From Lycium barbarum (taxonomy: Eukaryota > Streptophyta > Magnoliopsida > Solanales > Solanaceae), in NCBI RefSeq assembly GCF_019175385.1, contig NC_083341.1, positions 24,746,203-24,810,202 of the forward strand: a stretch of 64,000 bases of DNA, read 5' to 3'. A program made the position numbers and the translations under genes. This document shows, piece by piece, positions 9,793-21,733 of the stretch. The notes under the pieces were generated by a model, which saw only the letters and a list, made by a program, of their open reading frames with translations, searched no databases and had not been told where the DNA came from. Position 1 is the stretch's first letter; each line of letters begins with the position of its first letter.

Positions 9793-12700
9793 ATGGGTAG
9801 CATATTCAGTTTTCCATTTCGTAAACAGAGTAGTCGTAATAGTTCCAGTGATAACTGCACTTCTACTTCTTCCAGGAGAACAGGAAATCGATCACTATCC
9901 TCTTTGTCCTCCTATGAGTCCTCTATAATTAATGATAATTTTAGTTCTAGAACTGTGAGAGACTTGCCGGATTCGGGCTCTGTTAATGCGAAGAGAGCTT
10001 CAAGTAACAGCAAAATGGAAGTGGACAAGATGAAGCAGGATAAGAAGAGCAAGTATTACTATATTCCTGATAATTTCTCATCCCTTGATCAGGTTTGTTC
10101 TGCCTTTTACATTTTCTGCTACGCATGGTTGTTTGGTTCGCGGACTAAGTTATCCCGGAGACTATAATTCTTGGATTAATTTATGTCACTTGGGAGGTGA
10201 GATAAAATAATAGTACCAAGTTTGATGGGCTAAGGTGAAATATGCAGGACACATATGGGGTTAAATTTGTACGGTTGAAGGTATAAATTTATCTCTAACC
10301 AAATAGATTATAAATTTAATCTCAAATTTAATTCTGAGAATCTCACCCTATCCCACGTACCAAACGACCTCTTAGTTTGTTATCTATCAGTGCATTGGAG
10401 GCCCTTAAGTTACTACTGACTCCATTTATTTGAGTAGGTAACGGAGTTTAAGGAAGAAAGACCGACTTGTAACACGTAGCAGAGATGCCCTTCGAAAGTT
10501 GTGGTAATAAAAGCTAGGCATCATACATAAACAAGCCCTTAAACTAATTGACTTCAGCTGCCAAGTAAACAAGCCCTTAAACTAATTGGTCACAGCTGCC
10601 AAGTATGCCCTCCAACTTTGGATGTGCACAACTAGGCACCTCAACTTGTATAAAGTTGAACACATAAATACAAATGCTGACGTGGCACATAAATTTTGAA
10701 GGTGTCTAGATGATCATTTTGTAAGTTGGAGTGTTCAACTGACAAAGTGGAGTCAAGTTGACGTGCCTACTTGTCCACACCCAAAGTTAGAGGGCATACT
10801 TGCCAGCTGAGGGCTTGTTTATATATTATGCCTTTAATTAATTATGTCTTCTATATGCCCTTCATGTGCGGGCAAAGCACGTGGAAATTCTTTTGGATAA
10901 CAAAGAGCAGTGAGACTCAAACTAAGGACCTTTGCCTGCTCTTGTACTATGTTAAAGTGTTTCATCATCTCTTTTAAAAGGTTATGCATGTTAGAGGGTA
11001 AATTTTATTTAGTTAATTATGTTTTCAACAGTGTTATCAAAAGCGAAAAGCGCGAAAAAAGCTCTAAGGTCAGCTAGGGCTTTAAGCGCGAAGCGCATAT
11101 AAAGCGTGGGCTTTAATGAAAAAAAGCGCAATGGTGCAAAAATACAAATATATATATGTTTAGTCCAAGATTAATAATAATAAGCATGAATAACAAATAT
11201 ATGGACAAAGAAATTGTAAAAATATTAAGATAAAGTGAAATATCAATCATCTAGTGTCACCTCCTCAAGAGAGACTCATTGGCAAGGAAAAGTATGTCTT
11301 AGAGCCTTGATGACGACACTGAAGCGCACATAAAGCGAGGCGAAGCGCTCAACATGTTTTGAGCCTCGCTTCAGGGCTTAAGCGCGCTTAAAGCGCGCCT
11401 TTGATAACACTGGTTTTCAACTCTCTAAAATCATATTTTTCAGCAGTAGAAGAATCACATGCTGTGCATGTTAAGAAATTATTTATACATATAATTTTTT
11501 TTGAATCCCCTTAACACGAGAAATATGTGTTCAGATTTCAGGTGTGGTAATTTTGTATTTTTTTGAATCACCTGGTCATAATTCTCTTTATAGGTTTCTT
11601 ACTACCAGGAAATCACCAGTCTACATCTTAAATGCCTCTCAGCCATATTTCGGTTGGAGGTTTTGCATTTACCTTACGTCACACAAGTTGATGAGAAGCT
11701 TGATTTGGTTATCGTTGTGATGAATTTAGTAACCTAAGGTCTGTTGTTGAAAGATGTTAAGTTCTCTTATTAGTACACCTGCAATACTTTTCGCTGGAAG
11801 AGTAGATCGTTCTGGAATAACCCTGTTGGAGGAGTATGTCTGTTGGGACATCGTTAATAACACACCTGAAACTGTTATATAATTGCTTCCTAGCTCGATT
11901 GCATGATGGAATATAGTTCTTATCCCTAGATAGAAATAAATTACACCTCTTTTGTTGTCGTGATAAGTACAATTCTACGTTTACTTAAGAAAAAATTCAG
12001 AGATAGCTCTACACCTCTGAAGCAAAATTATCTGCATACTAGGAAGAGGATATGACAAAGGCTATAGAGTAATTAGGAGGACAAAAATCACATTATAGAC
12101 AAATTTTGGATCAAGTGCCCACTTTTGTTCTACAAGGACGTGTATTGTTTATTGATCCATGTGCTTCTAATAAGGGAGACTATAATAAGGTAAATGAAGC
12201 CTCTGTCTCAATTGATCACTGGTCAAACTGAAAAGTTATGTATGAAGATAACGTATTCATTTGCATAGGAGATATTCCAAATGCTGTACATACTACTACT
12301 CTTCTTTTTTGGTATGTGTGTTGGGAGGGGGGTGATGGCACAAAAAGAACATTCTAAGGAGTCAAATAATCCAATTATCTATTAAACAGGCAGCTGTTTA
12401 CTTTGGTAACTGGTAGGTATAAGTGTCCATTTATTAATATGCTGTTGCTTGTCGTAAATCTAACTTTTCATTTATTATAGAAACAAATTTCTAATAACGT
12501 CCTACAGGTGAGGATGATCCATAATCTTCCCTAAAACCAGAAGGTAGCATGTCTTTGAAGCTTTTTTTTCCTTACATGTATCTGAATGACCACTTCATTT
12601 TCAGGTTACTGTAGCCCTGAGAGAATCAGGACTGGAGTCATCAAATTTAATTATTGGGATAGATTTCACGAAAAGTAACGAATGGACAGGTTAGTAGAGC

Positions 12701-15700
12701 AGTTGTATTACCTTGTCTGTTGAGTATAAATCCTCATGTCGTAACATATGATGCTCTGTACAAGTTAGAAGTGGAACTCTGGAGCATTTGCAATATCAAT
12801 ACATGTCTGAAAATTACTATCTATGACATCTACTCTCAAACGTGGCCTCTCCATCACTAAGTATTTTCTTTAGGTCTGAACATGTTCCATTTAGTTTATT
12901 TTAATTGACATGATATTGGTATAAGGTAGTTTGTGAATTTATTGGGACCATTGCATTTTAGCTTTTCCTGATGCTTATTTTAATGGAAAACAGCCAACAG
13001 CTTGTGCTAAGTTTAATACCCGTGTATAAATACAATGAAAATTGACACTTCTCCAGCTTTCATCATAGTTTTGCTAGTTTTCTACTTTACCATTTTCAAC
13101 TTTTCTTGTGATTAGATGTTCTTCAGATTTTTTTACTCTGAAGGTAAAAGTATCTGTTTTCTTTCTGAAGGTAAAGTTTCCTTCAACAATAGGAGCTTGC
13201 ATGCAATAGGCGATTCACAAAATCCATACGAGAAAGCCATATCTATCATTGGAAAGACGTTGTCTCCATTTGATGAAGATAATTTAATTCCTTGTTTTGG
13301 GTTTGGTGATGGTAGGTTCCATTCCCCAAAATTTCTGCTTGTAAACAATCCTTCTCTGCTGTTTTGGCATTCACTATCATGTGGGTCTTTTTAATCTTCT
13401 GTTGGCTTTGCATTCTGCCATTGAACTCAATTTTTTTATTTTTTGGTTCTAGTGACCACGCATGATCAAGACGTGTTTAGCTTTCACAGTGATCACTCTC
13501 CTTGCCATGGCTTTGAAGAAGTCCTAGCTTGCTACAGGAAAATAGTTCCAAATCTGCAATTATCTGGTATCTTTCTGTTTTATGCTTGCTTTATTTCTCC
13601 TTTTCTTACTAATCTAGCAACCTTCGTTTAAAGAATTTTCTAAACCATATCGTCCTGATTATGTCCTTTTGTGTTCAAGGGCCAACATCATATGGGCCAG
13701 TAGTAGATGCTGCAGTAGATATAGTGGAGAGAACTGGTGGACAATACCATGTGTTGGTTATCATCGCTGATGGACAGGTTCTTAAATGCTACCACCCCCC
13801 CTCACACCAAATCAATCCGCATGCATAAGCACACATATATATGGGGAACCTCGTTAATTATAGTCTTGCACTTCCTGCTGTAAATTGTTGACACTTTCTC
13901 TTGTCCTGTAGGTTACCCGGAGTGTCAATACGAGTGACATGGAACTCAGCCCACAAGAAGAAAAGACAATTAATTCTATTGTTACTGCAAGGTATAATGA
14001 CATAGATGTATTTTTTTAATTGGGATAGAACCCTATCTGTCGCTGTAATTCATTAACCACTCAATGCAGATCAGTCCGGTTGCCTTGGCTGTCAAAATAT
14101 TCAGCTTTATATAATATAAGGTCTTATAAAAAAAAAAAATAGAATATAAGGTTATCATGGACGTGGGTAAATAGTTGGCGTTGCATGTTCTGGAGCAAAG
14201 TAGTATATTTGATCTTGGCAAAGAGACATCGTATAAGCACTGATGGCAAATTGTTTTGTGGACACTATCCACAAATGTTTTCTGATAACTCAGATTCTAA
14301 CTTCAGCTCGTCACTAGTTTCATCTCTATGTTACCTCCGGTGCTCCATTTCACCCTATTGGCCATGGCTGTGTATTGGTCATAGAGGTTAATGCAACTTA
14401 AAAATGTGCAAAAACAGGTTTTCTGTAGAGTAGAAAGGGTCACTGCCTTCTCGACTACGTGGTTCTACTCTTTCTCTTTGTGATGTCGTAACAAAATCCG
14501 TCCTGATAGATGAGTTAGGATTAAGATATCTTCTACATCTCTTATTAAACAGAATTTCTTATATATAAAATTAAAATGATACAATTTTATTATATAATTT
14601 TTCCCTTTAACACAAAAGTCAAAGTATGATCTCACATGTTTATCAATGTATATTAGAGAACTCATTTTTAAAATTTTCTGTTAAAAATGCTACCAAATGA
14701 AGAATTGTTCATTCTTTCCCTTGGGTACTTGGATGAATTCAATTCTCTCTCTACTGCTTTGATCAGTTCTTTGTGAACAATGTGGATATCATTTGAAAAT
14801 GAGTAGTTCAGATAGAATTGGATCTTTGTTTGTAAGGCCTAATGCATGAAAGGACCCGTTTGGCCATGAGAATTATTCACTTTTTTTCGCTTTTTTCACT
14901 TTATGGTGTTTGACCATAAAATTTCCAAATACAACTTGAATTTGTATTTGGAATTTGAAAAACAACCAAAACCTTGTTTTTCACTTTTTCCATTTTCTGT
15001 TTTGGACCTTTACTTTTGTTTTTCTGTTTTTAATTTTTACCCCAAAAGTTTGTATGTTGCTCAATTTTTACCCTAAAAGTTCATACAACTTTTTTTACTA
15101 GTTAGAGGCAACTTATGTTGCTCAGTTGCTCTCCACTCCGACAAACATTGAACATCATGTACTAAAAAGCCTTTAAAAGAAAAGAAGCAGGTGGAAATTT
15201 TGCAACAAAGCCATATTTAGAGATGCTATATTTTCTGTGTACACTAGTAAGCTTCCCAATTGCATCCTTTTGATGGAAAAAAACCATCAGTCTTGAGTAC
15301 TACATAAGCTAATATCGAGTATAGTTGCTATATTTCTCGCACTGGTTATGTTTATTAATTGCTTTGGGTGGTTTTGCTAGTTTTTAGAAATTGGGGGATA
15401 CAAATCATATTTCATGTTTTTTAGAAAAAGTACATTTCAACAACCAAATATTATTTGCAAAAACTATGGCCAAACACAACTCCAACTCCAACTTCAAAAA
15501 TTCCATTTTGGTTTCTATTGCCAAATGCCGTGTTTAGTAAGATATCTTCGATCTTTTATTAGAAGAATTATTACATAAAAAATTCTCAATCATTGAGAAT
15601 TTGTTCTCAGCATGTATCCTCTCTCTATTGTTCTTGTTGGAGTTGGCGATGGACCTTGGGAAGACATGCAAAAATTTGATGACCTGATACCTGCTCGTGA

Positions 15701-17170
15701 ATTTGATAATTTTCAGGTATAATTCTTGTAGAATTTTTTAAGTTACAGATGGAATCTACAATAGAAGCGTATATTAGTTTTTACAATTTTTTCCATGTGC
15801 AGTTTGTGAATTTTACTGCTATCATGAAAAAATATACAACTGATTCTGCAAAAGAAGCTGCATTTGCTCTTGCTGCGCTCATGGAGATCCCTATCCAATA
15901 TAAAGCAGCTAGAGAACTTGGTCTACTTGGGTATGTGGCACATTACTAGCTTTACTATTGGCACCCGGCATCAATTTATACATGTTATTGAACAAAATGC
16001 CTTATATGATAAATTATTCTACTTTATTCCTTGGGCTAAGTCCTAACAATGAGATCTTAAACCACAGAACAACAACTCATAACCAAGTAAAAATGAAAAA
16101 GCATACGCTGGACCCTTTTTATGATTGTTCGACTACAATTAAGATGATAAGAGAAGTTAAATTATGTAATAGCAAAATTTCGAGAGCATCTGTGAATATG
16201 TGAAGAATGAAACTTTGCTGCAATAACACTGACGCTCTCGAAATTTCAATCCTTACACTGAAAGAAATATAAATTTTTATTGACTCTGGAAAAAATTAAA
16301 GAAAACTAAATAAGAAAAGAGAAATAGGAGCAACAAAAACTTAGTAGAGTGATTTCTCGGAAAGATAGTGTTACTCCCACACATCAACCACTAGAGTGTT
16401 ACTCCCACACATCAACCACTAGACTATTCTTTTGGGGACTTAATTGTATCAATTTAACCTTCTTCCCTCTTCTCTCGTTTGTCCTATTTTCTATCTTGCA
16501 CTCGACCACAAGGTTGGGAAGGGTTGGATGCTGGATGCACTTGAACCAAGTTAAGCCAAGTTCACAAAAGATTTTCATTGGTTGTACTTATTACTTCTGT
16601 TGGAATTTTCTTGTATAGGAGAAGAACAGGTAAGGCGAAGAAGGTAGTTCCAAGGCCGCCACCAATTCCTTACCGTCGCCCCATGGCATTCCCAACTCAA
16701 GATCAAAGTCTTTCAGGATCCCCACAAAATGAACGTATTCAAGTAAGGCCTTTAATATTTCTTGGTTTAGAAACTGTGCGTGAAACTTAGATACTACATG
16801 GTTCTGCTTATACTGGTTTTGGTGCTTCCTATATTGTGAATATGACATTTCTACTTTTGTGAGATAATTGACTGATAGAGAACCACAACTTTCATACTGA
16901 TCTCCTCCTTTTTGCATGTTCAAAATGAAGGTTTGCCCAGTTTGTCTAACTGGTACTAAAGATCTGGCTTTTGGTTGTGGACACATGGTGAGTTTTTTTG
17001 TCCACTATTCAGTTTGTAGGATGAATTTCCTTCCTCTCTTCTATTTTTATTATGGTTTTAATGATTTGGGAATCAATTGAATGCAGACCTGCAGAGAATG
17101 TGGTCCAAAATTGTCAGATTGTCCCATTTGTCGTCGACGGATTACTAGTCGTATCCGGTTATACACTTAA
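9793..17170 (+). CDS. RGLG: RGLG-type E3 ubiquitin ligase (copine/vWA domain plus RING), 11 coding exons
   Basis: Coding exons by GT-AG borders: 9793-10092, 12605-12689, 13171-13311, 13453-13566, 13680-13777, 13912-13991, 15611-15716, 15803-15930, 16619-16742, 16931-16987, 17087-17170. They total 1317 bases, i.e. 438 residues plus stop with no frame break. The protein starts MGSIFS, a good N-myristoylation signal, followed by a Ser-rich leader. The vWA/copine domain (about 100-345) has the MIDAS residues D120-x-T122-x-S124, T216 and D244. A proline-rich linker ([12 protein letters not shown]) leads to a C3HC4 RING with C394, C397, C408, H410, C413, C416, C423 and C426. Known: Arabidopsis RGLG1/2 are membrane-tethered ligases that work with Ubc13-type E2s in K63 chains and in hormone and drought responses. 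Length and exon order fit the family. The function of this copy is inferred. The exon 3 acceptor at 13171 has a near-duplicate at about 13142. Confidence 0.93.
10517..10832. mobile_element. MITE in RGLG intron 1 (about 316 bp)
   Basis: The left end GGCATCATACATAAACAAGCCC is repeated in inverted form at the right end (GGGCTTGTTTATATATTATGCC), and the inverted similarity continues inward for about 100 bases. The left arm has an internal duplication of AAACAAGCCCTTAAACTAAT. No clear target-site duplication was found. Superfamily uncertain, perhaps Mutator-type. Confidence 0.6.
11029..11412. mobile_element. hAT-type MITE in RGLG intron 1 (384 bp)
   Basis: The ends CAGTGTTATCAAAAGCG and CGCCTTTGATAACACTG form inverted repeats, and a perfect 8-bp target-site duplication GTTTTCAA lies at 11021-11028 and 11413-11420. 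Eight-base duplications and CA...TG ends are typical of hAT elements. The subterminal regions are full of short AAGCGC/GCGCTT motifs, a pattern like the subterminal binding motifs of hAT transposases. There is no ORF. Confidence 0.85.
14851..15535. mobile_element. Probable hAT-like MITE in RGLG intron 6
   Basis: The left end has GGACCCGTTTGGCCATGAG and TATGGTGTTTGACCATAAAA; the right side carries ACTATGGCCAAACACAAC and TTCTATTGCCAAATGCCG in inverted sense, with matching inner motifs (CCAAATACAACTT against CAACTCCAACTTC). The ends are diverged and no clean target duplication is visible, so the borders are approximate. Confidence 0.5.
16174..16247. repeat. Small inverted repeat in RGLG intron 8
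   Basis: AATTTCGAGAGCATCTGTG and its imperfect complement CACTGACGCTCTCGAAATT face each other across about 33 bases. This may be a decayed MITE or a local RNA hairpin in the pre-mRNA. Confidence 0.5.
16367..16424. repeat. 28-bp tandem duplication in RGLG intron 8
   Basis: The unit AGTGTTACTCCCACACATCA followed by ACCACTAG occurs twice in immediate succession with no difference seen. It is intronic and probably recent. Confidence 0.75.
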
Positions 17171-17460
17171 AATGCCGGTTACACTTAAAATATCAACTGC
17201 AGTGACAGACTGATGTAAATATGTGTATATTTTCTCGAGTTTAACTTATATACATCGATAAATGTAAATATTTTCTACACTATCATGTCACTTTTACCTG
17301 TTTCTTTTTAAGATGAAAGGGTTATCTGATAGTGTAAAGTTTTCTTTTATGTGTTGGTATTCTGGAAGTTGAACCTTGTTGTCTTGTATGTAATCCAGTG
17401 TTGGACTGAAAAATATGTTACTTTTTGTATTTGTTTGTAATATGGAATGTCATTTGTAAG
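17171..17460 (+). other. Probable RGLG 3' untranslated region
   Basis: About 290 bases separate the RGLG stop from the foldback element. They are T-rich with several TGTA and TTGTAA motifs (for example around 17380-17460), which suits plant polyadenylation regions. No cleavage site can be fixed from sequence alone. Confidence 0.4.
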
Positions 17461-18577
17461 GAGTTAAATGCTTATATAATCACTCAACTTTGGGTAATTG
17501 GCCACCATAGTTACTCAACTTTGGGTAATTGATCATCATAGTTACTCAACTTTGGGTAATTGATCATCATAGTTACTCAACTTTGTTTTGTCTTTCAAAA
17601 ATCACTCAACTTTGGATAAGTGGCCTTTATAGTCACTCAATTTTGTTGTCTACTAAAAGTCACTCAACTTTGGGTAAGTGGCCTTTATAGTCACTCAATT
17701 TTGTTGTCTACCAAAAGTCACTCAACTTTGGGTAATTAGCCTCTATAGTCATTCTAGTGGGAAATATAATTTCCGGTACATATTTAATGACGTGTCAGTT
17801 ATAATTTTTTTAAAAATATCTTAAACAATTAAAATCAATAATTAAATTTATTTATTTAGGATCCAATTCATCATAATTAGTGCATATAATACTAAAGTTT
17901 AGGATATTATTCATCATTAGGACATAAAAATAATAAACTCAGACAATCTATATCTTAAGTAATATTGCAAGGCTCTTTTTTGTCTTTTTCTTTTTTGAAG
18001 GCTATAAAACTCTCGTTCAAGTTCTTATTAAGAACCTTTTCTTTTAATATTTTAGAGTTTATGATTTATTTTGTGTTTATTGGCTCACTTGTTTGATTTG
18101 ATAGAATTTTAAATACTTAGAATTTTTTTTTTTTATGCCTTGCAATATTACTTGGGATATATTGTCTAAGTTTATTATTTTTATGTATTAATGATGAATA
18201 ATATCCTAAACTTTTGTATTATATGCACTATTATGATGAATTGAATCCTAAATAAATAAATTTAATTATTGATTTTACTTTTTTTTTAAAAAAAAGATAT
18301 AACTGTCACGTCATTAATTATGTATCGAAAATTATATTTCTAGCTAGACTGACTACGGAGGCCAATTACCCAAAGTTGAGTGACTATGGTGGCCACTTAC
18401 CCAAAGTTGAGTGACTATGGAGGGTATTTACCAAAAGTTGAGTGACTTTCGAAACACAAAACAAAATTGAGTGATTATAGAGGTCACTTACCCAAAGTCG
18501 AGTGACTTTTGAAACACAAAACATAGTTGAGTGACTCTGATGATCAATTACCCAAAATTGAGTATTGCTTTTAACTC
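17461..18577. mobile_element. Long foldback (Mutator-like) element just downstream of RGLG
   Basis: The ends GAGTTAAA and TTTAACTC are flanked by the direct repeat CATTTGTAAG (17451-17460 and 18578-18587). Because of the G/C border the true duplication may be 8, 9 or 10 bases. The outer part of each arm consists of short tandem units containing CACTCAACTTTGGGTAA (left) or its complement (right). Inside, the arms keep matching through TTATTTAGGATCCAATTCATC and CTTAAGTAATATTGCAAGGC, giving arms of roughly 450-510 bases around a loop of 100-150. No ORF is present. Confidence 0.82.
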
Positions 18578-18587
18578 CATTTGTAAG

Positions 18588-20127
18588 GTACTATAACAAG
18601 GATCGATTGATTTGTGGTCCATTTCACTTTTTTAGTTTTACGACAAATTTCACGAGAGATAATTATTTTTGCATGTAAAAAATCTGAAAATAAAATATAA
18701 GCGAGTTTACAAGTTAAGTTTTTCTATTCAAATTGTACTGGGTTATGTTAACCATTTCCGCACATAATAAGAAAGAAACTTATATTTTGATGTTCAATTA
18801 ACAAGGTAGGGGTCAATGCCAAACCCTTCAATGGCCACAAACAAATGTAGTTTGTGAAATTGGCTTATTATAAATAATTTTAAAAAAAAAAGAAAAAGAG
18901 AAAAAAAACTAGCTTACAAAAGCTAGTATGTTAGATTCCAAATACCTCATGTTGAAAATGCAAAAGAAAGATCAGCCAAAACAAATCTTTACCCCACCTA
19001 AATAAACCCAACCTGACTCGTTTAACGTCTGTTTTTTACCAGAATTTCTAGCAAAACACGGACTCATTTCATGCTTTTCATTTGCTAATTTTTCTTGTGT
19101 GAATCTGTTGATACTAACATACATGAAAAGAGTCTGCTTGATGTTATTCTTTTATTTTTATTTCTCCTTATGTGAGTTTGTGTGATTCTGATGTTATTAG
19201 TGCATAGGAAAATAGTTTTCCACAGAACTTCAAGTAAAACACAGACTAATTTTTTTTTTTGTTTGTAGTATTTTTGTTTTCAATTTGTCTGATTTTGATG
19301 TTATTGATGCAGAAGAAAAGAGTGTTTTCACCTAATGAGCTATTTCATTCTCTTCTGTTGTGTTCTAGATGTAGTAGGGCGAGATTCAATGGGTTTTAAA
19401 GTGAAATCTTAATGTTTTAGAGAGTAAATTGAAGGAGAACGGGTCGGGTTGGGTTTATTTAGGTGGGTAACAAATTATTTTGTGTGTGTGTGGGTGGTGG
19501 TGGGGGGGGGGGGGGGGGGGGAATGGGCAAAACATCTAGGATTAGGACACGTGGCAGACCGATTAGATAAGGGATAAATTTGGATCATAGTATAACGGTA
19601 AGGGCATAATTGGCCCAATAGTATAACGAAGGGTATAAATAAACCATTTCTCAAAGTTCAGGGGTAATTTTGGCCCTTTTCCGTTTATTTTATCTAAAAG
19701 AAACTTCAGATTATTGAATAAACCTTGTCTAGCAAGACTTATTTGGCGGAATAATATACAATCCACCATAAAATATTACATTCATGTAATCATATTTTTA
19801 ATTTACATCCACATAACTAACTTTTTTTTGGAACAGTATTTATACACACGATATACAATATTATACATTTACTGTCTAAACTTTGTATAAAAGTGTATAA
19901 TAATGTATAAAAGGGCCGTTTCGTGTAATATTAAAAATATGGACCATTTCGGATAAATATTTTCTCCAAATAGACATAGATTGTTATTTTCCCTTATTAG
20001 GCAGGTCTAGTGAGTAACTTCAATTAAGAAAAAGCAAAATGAAAGAAAAAGCTTCTTTTATCAGTTTGCTATTTCAATGGTTATGTAAATATCTTCGCAG
20101 GTGTTTATATCAATTTAATAAATACAT

Positions 20128-20175
<48 letters not shown>

Positions 20176-20668
20176 TTTAATGATGATTAATTAATATATA
20201 TTCTCATCTTAATTTATCACTTAATCATGACAAATTAATTTGATTTGATGCAAACACCCGATATAGGTTAGCTTTACCCATCTAAAGAAGTTGTTTTCAC
20301 TTCCTCACTATCCATTTTCCGTTAAATTTGACCATTGTTGTGGCATATATGTCGATTCATTGAAGATTTATTTAGTACTCACTCTGTTTTAATTTATATA
20401 GCGGTGTTTGACTGAACACAAAATTTAAAAAATAAAAAGAAACCGAAATCAGTGATCGAGAAACCGACTTTGTTGATTTTGATTTGATTTCTAGATTTAA
20501 AAACCCGATATAATTAGTTTGATGTGGTAAATAAAAAAGTCGAATTAGACCGACCTATGTACACCTCTATAAACAACCACGAGATTTTTACCTAGACTTT
20601 TCTTTCATATTAACCATGAGATTTTTACCTAGACTTTTCTTTCATATTTAATATAAACATTACTCACC
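18588..20668. other. AT-rich spacer with transposon debris
   Basis: No gene is visible. The stretch holds an inverted repeat (18991-19030 against 19439-19470, core AACCCAACCTGACTCG / GGGTCGGGTTGGG), degenerate direct repeats with AAAACACRGACT between them, a poly-G run at about 19501-19521, one arm of a TIR element at about 19547-19683 (ending GGCCCTTTTCCG; its partner is not seen), an (AT)n tract, and a 37-bp tandem duplication at about 20575-20650 (GAGATTTTTACCTAGAC). Confidence 0.55.
20131..20171. repeat. (AT)n microsatellite, about 41 bp
   Basis: Uninterrupted AT dinucleotide run in spacer DNA. Confidence 0.9.
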
Positions 20669-20698
20669 TGATTCTTGAGCCAAGGATCTATCGAAAAC
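20669..20698 (+). mobile_element. TS-like SINE, part before the hAT insertion
   Basis: The sequence ATTCTTGAGCCAAGGATCTA followed by TCGAAAAC resembles the middle of the tobacco TS SINE (recalled consensus; no search run). It continues at 25402 after the hAT element. The tRNA-like head is not recognisable, so the SINE is probably truncated at its 5' side. Confidence 0.55.
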
Positions 20699-21733
20699 CA
20701 GGGGCGAATTTATAGGCAGCCCAGTGTGTTCACTTGAACACCCTGGGCGAAAAATTTCACTGTAGATATAGGGTAAATTTTCTGAATTTATGTAGATATA
20801 TATGTTTCGAACACCCTCAACAACAAGGAAAAGGATAGCTCAGTGTTTTCAGGGTGTTCAAAATAAACCTTTAAGTCCTGGGTTCAAACCTAAGGGACAA
20901 CATATTTTTTAAAGTTTAGGCTCTTATTATTTTTTCCATTTAATTTCAGGCTCTTATTATTTTTTTCCATTTAATTTCTGATAAGCAGACGACGCCGTTT
21001 AGGGACTTCAATTTTTTTGTTTTTGTTTTTTAAAACGTGGTGGAATAGGGATTTTAAATCCCAAAGGTCAAAATTAGTTCGCACTTCCCAAAACCTTGTT
21101 TCCACGGTTCCACCAACACTTGGGAATAACAATTCTCAATTTACCAAGCACCGCCAGCCACCGGATCACCGCCGCTGGTCGGAATTTTTTTCCAACTACA
21201 GTAGCTAATAGCTTTCTCCGGTGACTGGTAAGCAACATATGCTTGCAAGATTTTAAATCATTGTGAATCATTTGATGTTATATACTTATATTGATGTACC
21301 TTTTCCATGATTCCATCCAAGTGATTATAAATTATTTTCTTCTCCTTATATATATATATACACAGTTCACAATTGTTAAATGTTAAGTGTCTAATGTTGG
21401 GTTTGCAAATTGCAAGTCCGACTGTCTGAGTCTTCTGGTTCTTGTCACTCTTTTATCCTATTATTTTGTTCACCATCAATTGTCCCACTGTTAGATTTCA
21501 CCATTATTTGTAATGTTGAGGTTTCGAATTCTAAAAAAAAAAATATCTAACAAATTTATGATTTTTTTGGTATCTGCTAGATATTTAACTTTAATATCAA
21601 CTCATCAAGAATTAGAAGTATAGGGATGCATTGGTGATATTATATTTTTAGTGAATTAGCATTTTAGGTAGGATCCTTTAGTTATATGGTCATTGGAAGT
21701 ATTGAGATATTTAGCATTGAGATATTTATTTAA

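Noticed and set aside
16591..16986. 131-residue minus-strand ORF across RGLG exons 9-10
   Set aside because: Antisense shadow of coding exons; no motif supports it.
19501..19521. Poly-G run as a regulatory G-quadruplex
   Set aside because: A single mononucleotide run in spacer DNA, prone to assembly error, with no gene nearby in a suitable position.
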